From assembly GCA_018257865.1 (NCBI GenBank), contig JAEUBA010000006.1, positions 434,001 through 498,000 of the forward strand: a stretch of 64,000 nt of DNA, in the 5' to 3' direction. This document shows positions 1 through 11,164 of this stretch, piece after piece. The DNA is from Stereocaulon alpinum (taxonomy: Eukaryota; Ascomycota; Lecanoromycetes; Lecanorales; Stereocaulaceae). The notes beneath the pieces are model-generated. The model had not been told where the DNA came from, searched no databases, and saw only the letters and a program-made list of their open reading frames with translations. Numbering within the stretch: position 1 is the first letter of the stretch; each line of letters opens with the position of its first letter. A program made the translations under genes and the position numbers.

Positions 1-1563
1 GCAGATACCCTCCGATTTTGATCAGCGTCTCGTGGCACTGCTCGGCCTTGACGTAGTCAAGAATGTTCTGCGCAGCGTACACTTGCAGCTCCTCATTGTT
101 TGTCACGATCTGGATGACTCGTTGCCAGACTTCATCGCTGACATGGTCGCCAGCCATTGCTATTAGTCGTAGTGATATGTCAACGTACCATTGGATGTCC
201 GTAGCGTACTTCTCGGTCAAGATCGCGATCTTAAGGACCATCTCTTCTCGTATTGCGAAATCAGCGCTTTGTAAATATTTCAGGAGTTCGTTGACGATAG
301 GCTGTGAATTGGTTGAGTCGCACATGCTGTAGAGCAAATCTAGACCTTTCCGCCTGACACTGATGTCCCTGTCTCGCAACGAGTTTATGATGATGTTCTG
401 ATGTCTCTTGATGGGATCAAGTGTTTCTGCTCTAGCGGCGAAGTGTGTCATTGCATCCAACCCAAGATATCTCACGTTAGTCTCGCGCGACTGTATAAAT
501 TTCCCGAGCCTTGACGAAATCTGAACCATGAGATTATGTTCTGTGTCTAAATGTATGACGAGGTTAATAGCTTCAAAGAGGACGGCGTTCTGGGCATTGT
601 TTTGTTGTACATTCTTTGGCATCATCATAGCTTCCTGTAATATTTGCTGTAATGATTCTCGGATAAGGTCACGGACGTGTGTATCTTCTGTATGGATGTT
701 AGCAGTGAATGGGTGATTGATACTGATCTCGACGGACCTGATGGAGGAAAGTACTGCATCAACCGTAATAGCTTGACCTGTATCCACGGGCACGGCACCT
801 TATAGTAGAGATAGTCAGGCGCAATGTCGTTGTCCACTACTATCCTCTTCAGCCGTTGCGCTGCCTTGACATATGCACCCTTGTACTGGTCCGGCTGGTC
901 TTGGGCCAAAGCCATCACCAGAGAGGTGACGGACAGGCACACCCCCATATCTGGATCGTCCATCAATGAAATAATTCGTTCTGCCCATTCTTGTTGCACG
1001 ATCCCAGGGTATTTTCTGTATAGTCGTAAAAGGGTAAGGGCAGCCTTCTTCTTGACGAATGCTTTCGATGTCCTGCGATTGTCAGCCACCGTTCCCCCTC
1101 TTCACCAGACCCATACGTACGGTGAAATGAGCAGCATATGTACATCTCCACTCAGCGCCTCACCCATCTCCCTCCCTCCCACATTAGCGATAGCATGCAG
1201 CGCCAAGCAATTGAACAGCTCATTATGCCCCAACAAGTCCTTCCGTATACTATTGACCACCAGATGTAGCAACTCATGCTGCTCATGCAAGAACAGCGTA
1301 ACAGCCAGATACCCAATCTGCTTTTCCGAGTACTTATTCGCCGATATCAAGTTCACCGCCTCCAAATGCCCGAAGTCGACATTCCATCCCAAGATGTAAA
1401 TATACAGCAGCTTGCACACATATTTCTTCTTATGGTAGCCATTGAGGTTTCCGTCTTTAAACTTCTGCCTTATATTTGCTAGCTCTTTGTTTATCCGCTT
1501 TTCTTCCAGCTCACGTGCTCGAGCGTTGCGTAAGTCGGCTATGAATTGGACCAGGCCTCGCAT
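1..1563 (-). CDS. apl3: AP-2 adaptor complex alpha subunit (5' part, cut by window edge)
   Basis: Large alpha subunit of the AP-2 clathrin adaptor, which selects cargo at the plasma membrane for endocytosis. Three exons read on the minus strand: 1563-1121, 1072-738 and 687-1, with introns of 48 and 50 bases (GTACGT...CAG and GTCCGT...CAG). About 488 residues are visible, all from the adaptin trunk of HEAT/armadillo-like helices: the N-terminus MRGLVQFIADLRNARARELE, the stretch YHKKKYVCKLLYIYILGWNV and the segment NVQQNNAQNAVLFEAINLV are hallmarks of fungal alpha adaptin. The C-terminal hinge and ear lie beyond base 1. The start at 1563 is the family start; an open Ser/Ala-rich frame extends upstream to a TAG near 1692 but has no ATG, so a short upstream coding exon is possible. 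Identity is very secure; the exact start is less so. Confidence 0.95.
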
Positions 1564-2345
1564 GGAGGTATTGTTGGATGAGCTCGACCGGCCCAGGAAG
1601 CCGGCTGCCGCCGCGCTCGCCAGCTTGGAGGTTGCGCCAGCTTTAGGGAGGGGAGGTGTGGTTGGTCTTGCTAGGTGCCAGCTGCTCTAATGACCTCGTC
1701 TGAGCTGAACGGTGCTTGGGCTGGGTTGAGGGGATAGGGGTTGACTTGTTCCACTCCACCTTTCGTGGCTGACGAGTCCTGAAGAATGAGGGTACTTAGA
1801 TCTTGCACGGAAGGTCTCAAACGTCACAGAGTGGCCATGTAGTATCAATTGTCAAGACGGAGTCCTGTAGCGTTTGTATTCAATGAGTGTATTGGGATTA
1901 GGGTGTTTGTCATATTAGAAAGCGTTTCTATTTCCTATAACCGGAGGGTCAGAAAACAAGCTCTGCGGTGGATAGAACGGTCTCCGCTACTAGCGTCAAA
2001 GAGGGTCTTGGCATATGTTGACAAGAGAACTCAGATGACGAGCATGAAACAAGGACAGTTTAATGATAGGAGGACAGAATACAATCTTCATCATTGATAT
2101 AATCAGAAGAATCTGTGCTCCCTTGTCCACTGTTAAGCTAGACTACAAATCTAGCGACGTATAGCTGATTCCGATTATGCAAAAGCACCTTCCATGTATG
2201 CAATATGCCCCTCCACAGCAAACACCCCTTCCGCCAAATAACGTCATGGTATCATCGTGCTAGAGCAAAAGCAAAACACCTTTCCCGTATACCGTTCGCC
2301 CTAGCTATGCAATGTGATTTGAATTCTGAAAGCGTAGGGCCACCT
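1564..2345. other. Intergenic, no gene seen
   Basis: This is the stretch between the 5' end of the AP-2 alpha gene and the 3' end of the cysteine-repeat gene. Only short open frames are present (the longest at 1849-2097) and none resembles a known protein. It should hold the adaptin promoter. Confidence 0.6.
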
Positions 2346-2847
2346 TAAGCGCCAGCTGCTTTAGTGGTGAAGTCGGTCTCGGTGGGGAGGAGACCGCCGT
2401 CAGAGGCTTTCTCACAGCTGCATGCATCTGGATGAGATTAGATAGGTGATATAGAAGCTCAAGTATATAGGAGGTGGCTCACTGGCAGGACGAGCGCCGC
2501 AAGAGCAAGTTGATCCAGTGACCTTGGAGTTCTCGGTTGCTGCGCGGTCACAGTTGCATTCTCCAGCGGGACGGGCACCTACACGAATGAACACGACTTA
2601 GCAAAGTCGCAGTCAAAACGACTGCGGAGCGGACAAGAAGTTCGAGCCAACGACTTGAAGCAGCAAAGCTTGGGGGTGGGTGGAGTGACTAACGGCATGA
2701 GCATCTCGGACCAGCGACTGTGTTCTCGGTCTTGGCCTTCTCGCAGTTGCAGTTGAGGGCAGACTGCTTGCCACAAGAGCACTTAGCCTGAGAAGCACAG
2801 ACGCAAGCTTCGTCAGAGCGGCCGCAGCAGGTTGTTGGCTTCGTCAT
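2346..2847 (-). CDS. Small cysteine-repeat protein (metallothionein-like, DUF7871-type)
   Basis: A protein of about 110 residues in three exons: 2847-2694, 2578-2483 and 2427-2346, with introns of 115 and 55 bases. It starts MTKPTTCCGRSDEACVCASQ and is built of repeated units of the form C-x-C-G/R-x-R/K-x(2-4)-A-x-C-x-C-(E/D)-(K/R)-A-x-T-E-N; about 20 cysteines are arranged mostly as C-x-C pairs. The last unit ends in a Cys-poor acidic tail with TETDFTTK. I recognise it as a small cysteine-rich family conserved across filamentous ascomycetes; the C-x-C spacing suggests metal binding, but that is inference and no function is established to my knowledge. There is no signal peptide, so it should be cytosolic or nuclear. 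Splice junctions preserve the repeat register, which is strong support for the model; the stop position may be off by one base. Confidence 0.85.
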
Positions 2848-3656
2848 TTTGAGGTGGCTTTGGAGCTTTGAAGATGGGTCTTCTTGGGTACTCGTAGGTA
2901 GGGGTAGGTGTAGAAATGTACTTCGGTGTTACTTCGAGCTTGGTAATGTTTGCGGAAATGGTGGGTGGAAAGAAAAAGAGATTTGGCGGAGTGAGAGAGT
3001 CTTTATACATGACAGAGCCTCATCGATTAACAGGTGCCTGTCGCTAGGGTTGGCTTGGCGAAGCTTGGAAACCAATCACAACGCTGCTGTTACCAATACT
3101 TGGTACTTTGCCTTGCGAATCAAAATTTGCTCATTGTCATCTTTGCTGGGCAATCTTCACGAGGCAAGAAGCCTATGGCAAGTCTCAGTAAGCTATACAC
3201 AGACACTTGGAGGGGTCGGCCGAAGATAGTGCATAAGCGTTCTTGCTGTTACAACCCCAGGACAAGAATCATGCTTGGCATGTCGCCACGCGCCCAGTTA
3301 CTTGGCAACGAGAGAACATAGCCACCACTCATCTGGATGATATACAACCCAACAAACTCTATGACGAGGCTTCTATCGAGTATTGTGGCCATGCATACAA
3401 TGATCGGCAGTCTGTAGGTCCAATGAAGCTGCAACCTTAGATTTGTGTGGGGTATGCACACTCGGTGTGGCAGGAGCCTTCACCTGTCAACTCAGTACTC
3501 AACGGGCCACTTACAACTTAACCTTTTACTGCTAAGACGCACGATATTTGGGATGAGGATGTAAGATCCCAGCAAAAGTTCCACTCTTCATTTCGGCATT
3601 ACCCACACGCTCGTTCGACGCGTTATACCTTTTGATTCGCATTGTCTCAATAGCAA
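2848..3656. other. Intergenic, no gene seen
   Basis: Upstream region of the cysteine-repeat gene. Open frames at 2849-3229, 3034-3321 and 3249-3461 overlap one another on different strands and show no recognisable domain or consistent splice pattern. Confidence 0.5.
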
Positions 3657-3740
3657 ATGGTCCTCCCTTTTGGCGTTGATATAGGCGATGTGATTGCTAT
3701 CGCTTAGCTAGCTCGGAGAGTCGTTGAGGAACTCGAGGTG
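3657..3740 (+). pseudogene. Relic of a fungal STAND-type N-terminal domain
   Basis: Read from the ATG at 3657, the frame gives MVLPFGVDIGDVIAIA, then a TAG stop, then LARRVVEELE. This matches the first 28 residues of the intact-looking copy at 4708 (MVLAFSLGIGDVITAGKLAK...), which is itself a copy of the N-terminal segment common in fungal STAND-like proteins. The TAG replaces the expected Lys codon at the K-L-A motif. After about 3740 the similarity is lost among further stops. It is most simply a decayed duplicate or a displaced 5' fragment of the same gene family. Confidence 0.55.
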
Positions 3741-4707
3741 GTACATAGTCCCCTGGGCTGATGAACTCAAGATAGCTTTCCCAAACGACCTACGGATTGA
3801 TACCCAGGGAATGCACGGCTACGGTATCACCGCTGTGCAACCCCTAACGACCCCAACAACTGTGATTTCTCGCTTGAGCCGTGAGGTTTGCATTCGCTGA
3901 TACTATGTACTCGTGGGAAGACAGTCATGGAGAATCTCAAGGTGGAGTCGGAGGTATACGTCTCTGGGGTTCGTAGAGGGTCTCCAGAGATGTGGCAAAA
4001 ACCATTGGATCCTGAGGGTAGCCCAACTGCTTCCGGGTGATGTTTGAACCACACATTGTTCATACGCCGCCCTTCTTTTAGCTAATTACATGCATTGCAG
4101 ACGATAGATACAGAGGTATAGGCATCACTCTACTTTTCGACGGCGAAGGAAACTAAATAGTCTACTCCCGATCTCCTGGATCAGCTGCAACGTGGCAGCT
4201 TCAGCCCATGCTATGCTCTCTGACTAGTATATTGCGGGCTCCTCGGACAATGGTAGGCCCATCTCTGCGCACGTTTTCCAACGACTACAGCATTTGTCCA
4301 TTTACCAAGGCAACAGCATGCGCAGATGACAAGTACAAAGGTGTTTGGCTGGTAGAAGGTGCTAAATCTTGCGCTTTAGACACGTCTGGCTTCGAAGACG
4401 AAGCTTTTAGACGCATATGCCTGGAGCATAGGTTGGTTGTCGAACATTATAACAGGAGTCTAGATCTTAAAAAATATTTTTAGTATTATGTGAAGGAACC
4501 GTTGCACCTAGGCATGGTACGAGCTCATCTCTAGGTATCAACAATTTTGATTGGGTAGCCATGCATCATTCATGATTCGCTCGGAGAAGAGGACCAAAGC
4601 GCCTAGGCCTAAGGCTGAGGCTGTGCAATTCCGCCAACTTTCGAGTTTCTCACCCAGGTATTCTGAAACTCATATTGATCCGACTTGACTTTATATATAC
4701 CTTCAGC
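3741..4707. other. Between STAND relic and STAND-like gene; only weak open frames
   Basis: A 91-residue open frame at 4208-4483 starts MLCSLTSILRAPRT and has no recognised homology or signal peptide; I do not call it a gene. A phrase of similar sequence (GGTATCAC or GGCATCAC preceded by a GC-rich run) recurs near 3820, 4120 and 6785, hinting at old local duplication. Confidence 0.4.
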
Positions 4708-6528
4708 ATGGTGCTCGCTTTCAGTCTTGGCATAGGTGATGTGATTACTGCGGGAAAGCTGGCTAAGACGGTCATCTCTGAGCTAAAAAAGGCAAGTTCG
4801 TACACCAGCCGCCATATCGAGCTTCCACGTCCTCGAAACACCTCTTAACTTGATCATTCGTAGACTGGCGAGGCAGCTCCCGAATATCAAGCTCTCCTAG
4901 TTGAGCTCGAGTCCCTGACAGGAGCCATGGAGCAGATCAGCAAACTCGATACCGTGGAACGGCAACTTAACCAACTTGATCGAATCAAGGCTATCATCAA
5001 ATCTTGCCAAGATCCATTGCAGAAGTTCCTTGACCGTATTTCCAAATTTGATCAATCGCTGGGGGCACAGAGTGTCAGAGGCAAAAGCGCAAAGAACCTT
5101 GGGCGGCGAGTACAGTGGAAGCTGGCTTATAAAGACGACGTGACTGAACTGAGAGCTGTCCTATGAGGCCATGTGGGCTTACTGACGCTGCTCATTAATC
5201 CCAAAACGCTGTTTGTCTATCTTTTCTTGACTTGCATGTTCATTATTTTGGATTTTTCTAGTGGCTTTCTTGCGGGATTGCACGAATTTCCTAGAGCCTT
5301 ATAGTCTACAATTCATCTTGTTCATTGGGCACTACTGACCGTCCATAGCGAGATAGGTCTTGCTACTGAGACAAGCCAAGCATCGGACACTCAAACCCTG
5401 AAGACCCAGATCGAGGAACATCGGACCTTGCTCCAGGATTTCAACGGTCATCAACGCACTTTCCTTACTTCCTCTACCCCCCAAAATCCCACAGTCTCTG
5501 AATCGAGTGGAGGGAATGATGCGGCTCTCCAATCCTTGGCAACCAAGATGGACGAATCACTGAGTCTGAATGACGGAAATCAGGCGAAGATAGACGAGCA
5601 AGCTGCGATTGTTCGGAAAATCGAGGCGGACGTTACTTCGTTGAAACAGGATTATACTCAGACGTTGAATACGGCTGTCGAAATCCTAGCTGCGGCTATC
5701 TCGATTCCGATTGCAGCGATCGTATCTGGACTTGTGTGTCAGACTCTTGAAGTTTCCCACCTCCTGGTACGACGTCAAAGAAAAGCTCCTACTGCCACTC
5801 GAAGATTTCTGAATCACTATGCGTTCAACAAAGAACAGGCGTCCAATTCCCCATCAATCCCTCCACGATCTCATTCACCTAGTGTGATGGAGCCTTCTGC
5901 GGGCCATAGGGACACCGAGGTATCACAGACTCCTATACTGGAACCCACTTCTAACGAAAAGGAGTGGGAAGCGGTGTGGAGCTCGCATCAACCTACTGAG
6001 ACTGATGATGATACCAACACAAGCGTTCTCAAGGTCTTACGTCACAGCTTGCCTTCGGGTGGTGGAGGTGGAGGAGGAATCGTAGCCGACTCTGGATGCT
6101 ACGGTGGAGGCCGGATAAGTTCCGGTTCGTCCAAATTGGCCCCCTACTGCAGCGAATGCTCTTCGGGACCATCACGGTGGAGGTCTGAATATATTTCAGA
6201 ATCTTCTTATTATGTCCAGGCATCTCGTATCAGGTCAAACAAAGATTCATATGGTCACCGCAATGGATCGTACGATGATCGCTATTATCAAAATGATCGA
6301 TCACACAGTGAGTATCATGAGCGCAAAGATTCATATGGTCACCGCAATGGATCGTACGATGATCGCTATCGTCAAAATGATCGATCACACAATGATTCCT
6401 ATGGGCGCAATAGGCTATCACACAATGACCGCTATGCTGTCGTCGAAACCTCACAGCGTTCCAAATTTGGGAAACCAGTCGCCCATACCTGCGAGCTTGA
6501 CATACGCAAGATATGGACGGGCTGGTAG
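4708..6528 (+). pseudogene. Fungal STAND/NACHT-type N-terminal-domain protein, probably inactivated
   Basis: Exon 1 (4708-4791) encodes MVLAFSLGIGDVITAGKLAK and is joined to exon 2 (from 4864) across a 72-base intron that begins GCAAGT, a GC-AG intron. Exon 2 continues GEAAPEYQALLVELESLTGA and a helical segment ending VQWKLAYKDDVTELRAVL. Here a TGA at 5164 interrupts the frame, but the family sequence resumes directly in the same frame (GHVGLLTLLI), so the stop looks like a nonsense mutation, for example CGA to TGA. A second intron of about 140 bases (roughly 5210-5348) leads to a coiled-coil segment (LKTQIEEHRTLLQDFNGHQR), a hydrophobic segment (AVEILAAAISIPIAAIVSGL) and a low-complexity Ser/Tyr/Arg tail with a 28-residue duplication. 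No NACHT or repeat domains follow. If the TGA is real the product is a 128-residue stub; a downstream restart is possible. Confidence 0.65.
6241..6408 (+). repeat. 84-base tandem duplication in coding sequence
   Basis: Two copies of an 84-base unit start at 6241 and 6325. They differ at very few positions over the first 70 bases and encode KDSYGHRNGSYDDRY followed by a linker. A third, degenerate partial unit follows to about 6440 (DSYGRNRLSHNDRY). The unit is a multiple of three, so frame is preserved. Confidence 0.9.
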
Positions 6529-7359
6529 ACAATGCTACTCTAGTGGTCGTGTATAGGGATTCTGCGAATCTTGCTTTTGAAGGTTTCTTTTCGATAGGAT
6601 TTTTTCACAGATCAACAGCGCAGACAAAAGGATCCCTGATTATTGATGTCGTGTAGCAATACACAGACTTTTGTCAGTCTTGGATATATCATTTTCTACT
6701 CTTTTCAAGTCTTCTCACAGGATTTCCCCTAGAATTTCGCCTAATGTATCTCGAAATTCCATATCATGTATGGCGAAGGGCTACGGCATCACTCTTCACG
6801 TCATTAAACATAACAACATCCCCAAAATCATCCATCATCTAAGCTCAGTGGTACATTTCCACCTCAAAAATCTGGCTAACAATCACTCCATGCGTGACCT
6901 GACTTGACCACTGTCCTCCTCTGATGACAGGCTAGGCGGTACCTGGCCGGTTACTAAACGCTTAGCCGAGACAGCGATGGTTTAGCCACACTCTTGCTAA
7001 TAAGCTTGGCAGCAACATGCTGCACAAGTACCCGATGTAAATACTTTAGTCCAACGTTCTCAGAGCGACGCCCATAAACCGAGGGTCATACATTGACTAA
7101 AGCCAGTCAGGTCTGAACATCAACTATGTCTTTACAGATTTTCCATTCGGTGACTAGCGCCGAGCTATGATACAACCAAAGTACCCTTCATCTTTGACCC
7201 TTTGTATATGATCCCATCCAGCTTCGCAGCAATGCTATCTACAACATAACATTAAAATAGACTAAGAAGAACAACGAAGAAACCCCCCCCTCTCCTTCAA
7301 ACATTCCCCATCCCCAATGCCGCATACAAACCTCCCCCTCCCCCTCCCCCCCCGCCTTC
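6529..7359. other. Intergenic, with C-rich tract at 7285-7430
   Basis: No gene is recognisable. The far end contains runs of C on the plus strand (about 7285-7430) that continue into the 3' end of the next gene, which is transcribed from the other strand and so is G-rich there. A short frame at 6671-6907 has no visible homology. Confidence 0.5.
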
Positions 7360-8517
7360 TCACCCCCCCACAGTATAAGTACTAATTACCGTCATACTCC
7401 CCACACACTCCGTCACCCCCCCCCAAACAACAGCCGTCTCCGTACACCCCAGCACCCTAATAGTCCGTCCCTGGTCATCAACCGGCAAAGTAGCCGTATA
7501 CACAAACGGCGGCGTAACGCCTGGGATGCCTGTGCTTGGGATGATTGTTGAGAGGGGCGTGGGGTCGAGGCAGTATGTTACTATGCCGGCGTAGCTGTGG
7601 ACGGTCGTTAGGGGGCAGCCTTCGATTACGGGGTTGGCGTTGGTGGGGGAGCCGGGCTGGATCGTTTCGGTGTAGATGTAGGGGTTTGGTGGGGGGATGG
7701 GGGGGTCTGTGGTTATAGCTGCTGCTGGGCTTGTGGGTGCTGCTGTATCTGTGAGTACGGCTGAAGTTGTAGGTACGGCTAAAGTTGTAGGTGCTGCTGA
7801 AGCTGTAGGTGTGTTCGTAGTTGTACTTGCTGCTGTATTTGATGGTGCACTACAGCTCGGACCGCTCCAGGTCTCGGTCGGCATGATTGTCCAAGCACAG
7901 GCGCCTGGGCCACTCATTGTGACATATTCTCCTATGGTACTGCCGCTCGCGCATATGCAGTAAGTGTCTGGAGCACATGTCAATGGGCCTCCATCGATGT
8001 TTGGAACTTGTCTAGAATGATGTTAGCAATTATCGTAAGCCGTGGCTTAGACGGCTTACTGGACTTTGCAGAGCGGTGTAGCCATGGTTGTCGAGTATGA
8101 GGAAGCTGGCCTAGTACCTGGAGCGGTAGAAGAACAGCTGCCAGTCATGGGCGCCGCGCTCGGCGGTAGCTGATTGCTAATACCCGGACCCGGAAGTAAT
8201 GCGATAGTACTTGCGCTTATTGGGGGGTTGGGTAGAGGGGGACTCGGCGCTGGCGGACCTATGCCTTCTCCTGACGGTATGTTCACGGATACGAATATCC
8301 CGATATCATACGATAAAACACTCATTCCTGATAAGCCCCCAGGATCTAATGAGTAGGTGGCTGGAGAGCCGGTGAAAACATAAGATATGGTCCCAATATC
8401 CTGTCGCCGTGGAAGTGTACTCAATGTCGTATCTGTTCCTGGGTTCAGCTTTCTGAGGCTCTCTGCTCTGATGAGTATGAAGATAAAAAGCGCAAAGACG
8501 GGCGTAATGGGTAGCAT
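7360..8517 (-). CDS. Secreted Ser/Thr/Pro-rich protein
   Basis: Two exons, 8517-8060 and 8011-7360, with a 48-base GTAAGC...TAG intron; about 369 residues. The N-terminus MLPITPVFALFIFILIRAES is a good signal peptide. The mature part opens with a Gly/Ser/Pro-rich segment, has a central cysteine patch (LTCAPDTYCICASG, then GACAWTIMP), a Thr/Ala/Pro-rich stalk with imperfect repeats (ASAAPTTLAVPTTSAVLTDT), and a C-terminal part with four spaced cysteines ending STYTVGG. This architecture fits a heavily O-glycosylated cell-wall or secreted protein. No catalytic domain is recognised and there is no clear GPI signal. The gene stands alone, with open intergenic DNA on both sides. Confidence 0.75.
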
Positions 8518-9443
8518 GATATGATATCGGAGTGGGTTAGAGACTAGCGACTTCTCAATTTGCAGTAGTGTTGAGGTGGTAACTGTAGGTTATGGACAGT
8601 GACAAAGAACGTCTTTCATACACCCCAAGGGTATGGGCCCTACTGACCTCACATGGAAGCTAGGTGCAATAGTAAGCGCTGTAAGGGAAGAGAACAGGTC
8701 TTTCGCTATTTTAGAATATGGCAATGGAGGTCAGAGGATGTACGGCTTGCTTGCATCTGTTTCAACTGCTTAAGACGGAGATGAAGATCAGTCCCGATGA
8801 ACTGAGGCACGATTTGCGCAGTCCAGTGTTTCGGCCGTGAGGCTGGGTACCTGCAATCTCTAGTATCTCTTTCTAGCTTTAGGATGAAAGACGGAAAGAC
8901 AGCAATGATGCTGGCCACTCAGGTAAATTTGCTTTGGGATGTATATTGTAGCGCTATGCAAAACTAAGGCCCAGGCAATCGTTGCGCTTCGAATGAGGAA
9001 GTGCTCCAAACACAACAAAACGACGTAACTCAGGAAGAATTAGATCAAGAACTTAAAGGCCACTACTGGAGAACATCAATTGTACCTTGTGCGTGTCATT
9101 CGTAGCGCGCGTTACGTGCCAACACCTTAGCGCTGCTTCGAAATAGCATGTTGGCGGCGCACAGTTGTTAGAGTGGTTATTCCAGTCATCGAGCTTTAAC
9201 CCGAGAAAATAATCGAATGCTGAATATGAATGCTTGTTTTATGACTAGCGGCTGAGGCTTCTTACTGTGAGTTATGGTGATGTTTATAAGGTCGAGATCT
9301 ACTAATGAGCCGATGTGGCCCGTTTTACAGAGTTTTCGTACTCGGCCTTGGGCTAAATCCTAGGTGGAAAAGTTTGACAGTCGAAGACAGCTTCGAGCCG
9401 GCTGCCATCAGCTTAGCTCACAAACGATGGGAGGATCCAACAG

Positions 9444-9538
9444 CGGGTAACATAAGTCATTAAACCTCCGAAGCACCCCCGGAACCCCCGGATCGTCCCC
9501 CGGGGAAACCTCGGAGGTTCAATGACCTATGTCACCCC
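9444..9538. repeat. Near-perfect inverted repeat (28-base arms, 39-base centre)
   Basis: The left arm at 9444-9471 and the right arm at 9511-9538 are reverse complements at 24 of 28 positions. The inner 21 bases of the left arm end AGTCATTAAACCTCCGA and the matching right arm reads as GGTCATTGAACCTCCGA. Three of the four mismatches are A/G transitions. The centre is C- and G-rich (ACCCCCGGAACCCCCGG). No coding sequence lies inside. It could be a tiny MITE-like remnant or a structured regulatory hairpin. Confidence 0.75.
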
Positions 9539-10885
9539 CTGTCGATCTATGCGTGCGCGCTTACACCATCTCATCCCGTAAGAACATTTTTGTCTCTGGA
9601 CACTGTCTCTCAAGGCGATGTGGCGATCTTGCAACATACGTGGCAATAGTCAACACAGACTCGACCTCACAAAAGATAATCTGGTATTCTGATTGGTCCA
9701 GCTCAGAAGGATTCTGGCGTATCGCGCTTTAGCCCTATGTTAGCCCACCCAGCCCAGCTGATCGACGAAAATCCTACTAATCGGGTTTTGATTCCTTCGC
9801 TCTCATGCGAGATGACCTTCACCTGTCACATTAGCCTGTCCGCTTCTAGTATGTTGACAACAAGAGGGATAATTGAGTACATGCCACGCTATAGGTACTG
9901 AGCCACGAGCCACTCGATCCCGACTGTATGCGCTTGATGATAGACCCTTTGGTCTTCCACCTGGAATGACCGATATGACCTTCAACTAGGCCCCTCAACG
10001 AGTATTAGCAACCACAGCGCTCGTGAGACCACGGACCATTACTCCCTCTTAGTAATCAGGCGACCTGAACTTCCAAGCTGATCACCACATCTCGTACAGA
10101 GATCGTTGCGCCGAATGCCGGTTTCGGATGCCAGAAGTTCAAGGTGTCACCTAGTCGTTACAGACCTCACAAAGAGGTCAAGTATACACGAGCGTGGATG
10201 GTGTTCGAATGATGTGGTAAGCCATGAGATAGGACTTCACGCCGCGCAGACGCCATGGATAGAACCCCAGGAAACCGTCAATGGCCAAGCGTGTAATGTA
10301 AGGCAGCAATAATGCAACCGAAGCAATTGTGGACAGATGGAACCGTGAACGCCTTTTGGCCGTGGAGCTTATCTGACGTTTTTCAGTCCACGATTGAAGA
10401 CTGGAATACGTCCAAATTTTAGCATGGAGAGCGAGATAGGAAGAGACAGGACGGCTGTGTCGATGCAGTCCTCGGTAAGCCACTGAAAAAGGTAGACATA
10501 ATGAGAAACATGTTATCTGATAGACCAGGGTCCAGAAGGACACCTTGTTAGCCGCTTGTGGTTGGAGACACGGCAGACGGAGGTAGGAAGGTACACGCTT
10601 TGTAAGGTGAATGATCGAGATGGCCAAGAAAATTAGCCGTCTAGTTCCCACTCGCTCAGCTGTCGTGGCCGTATTATGAACCCTGGTATACCACGAACCC
10701 TGGGATAACAAACAAGCTTTAACTCTAGATGGCTAGGGCGAAGCCTACGCATAGACATGCCGGGAAGCGAAGGGTTTCGTCCGAGCTGGCCCCACCCGCG
10801 CCCACCCACGCCCATTTTGTTGGGTCTTTCACATAGCTTTCCGTGTGTCATCTTTGCTGTATATGTCGTCTTCTGTATGTATTCT

Positions 10886-10927
10886 GTCGTTGTACATTTG
10901 TCGCTGTATGTTCGTCGCTGTACATAG
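10886..10927 (+). repeat. 14-base minisatellite, three copies
   Basis: Three consecutive units of the pattern GTCG(T/C)TGTA(C/T)(A/G)TNN lie at 10886, 10900 and 10914, with degraded flanking units on both sides (GTCTTCTGTATGTATTCT before, TCGTACATATCG after). They sit 240-280 bases upstream of the FAD oxidoreductase start. Confidence 0.7.
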
Positions 10928-11164
10928 TCGTACATATCGCCTTTTCGATAAGCGGTAACCTTGGAAAGCGAATCCCACGTCCCCACATTCACACCCCCTT
11001 CCCAGACACGGCAGACGAGAAGGATTCAGCTTCGTGGCTAGTGGAATGTTCCTTGTCCCCACCAGCGTTAAGAGAGTCAGAGGCATGCTGCTATGCCGCT
11101 GATATTCTCTGACATACACATGTGTATATATATATATTCCACCTTATAAGTATCTATATCCAGC

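Larger units (their letters stand above)
8518..11164. other. Long gene-poor stretch with palindrome and minisatellite
   Basis: No convincing gene. Open frames of up to 177 codons occur (10178-10711 minus; 10633-10992 minus) but overlap each other and carry no recognisable motif. Two structures stand out and are listed separately: an imperfect inverted repeat at 9444-9538 and a 14-base tandem repeat at 10886-10927. The last 50 bases before the next gene contain an alternating TA run (about 11122-11139) that could serve as a TATA region. Confidence 0.5.

Noticed and set aside
9529..9732. 67-codon frame starting in the right arm of the palindrome
   Set aside because: Too short, no homology, and its start overlaps the inverted repeat.
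10178..10711. 177-codon open frame on the minus strand
   Set aside because: No domain, signal peptide or splice pattern; overlaps other frames in a region that otherwise looks non-coding.
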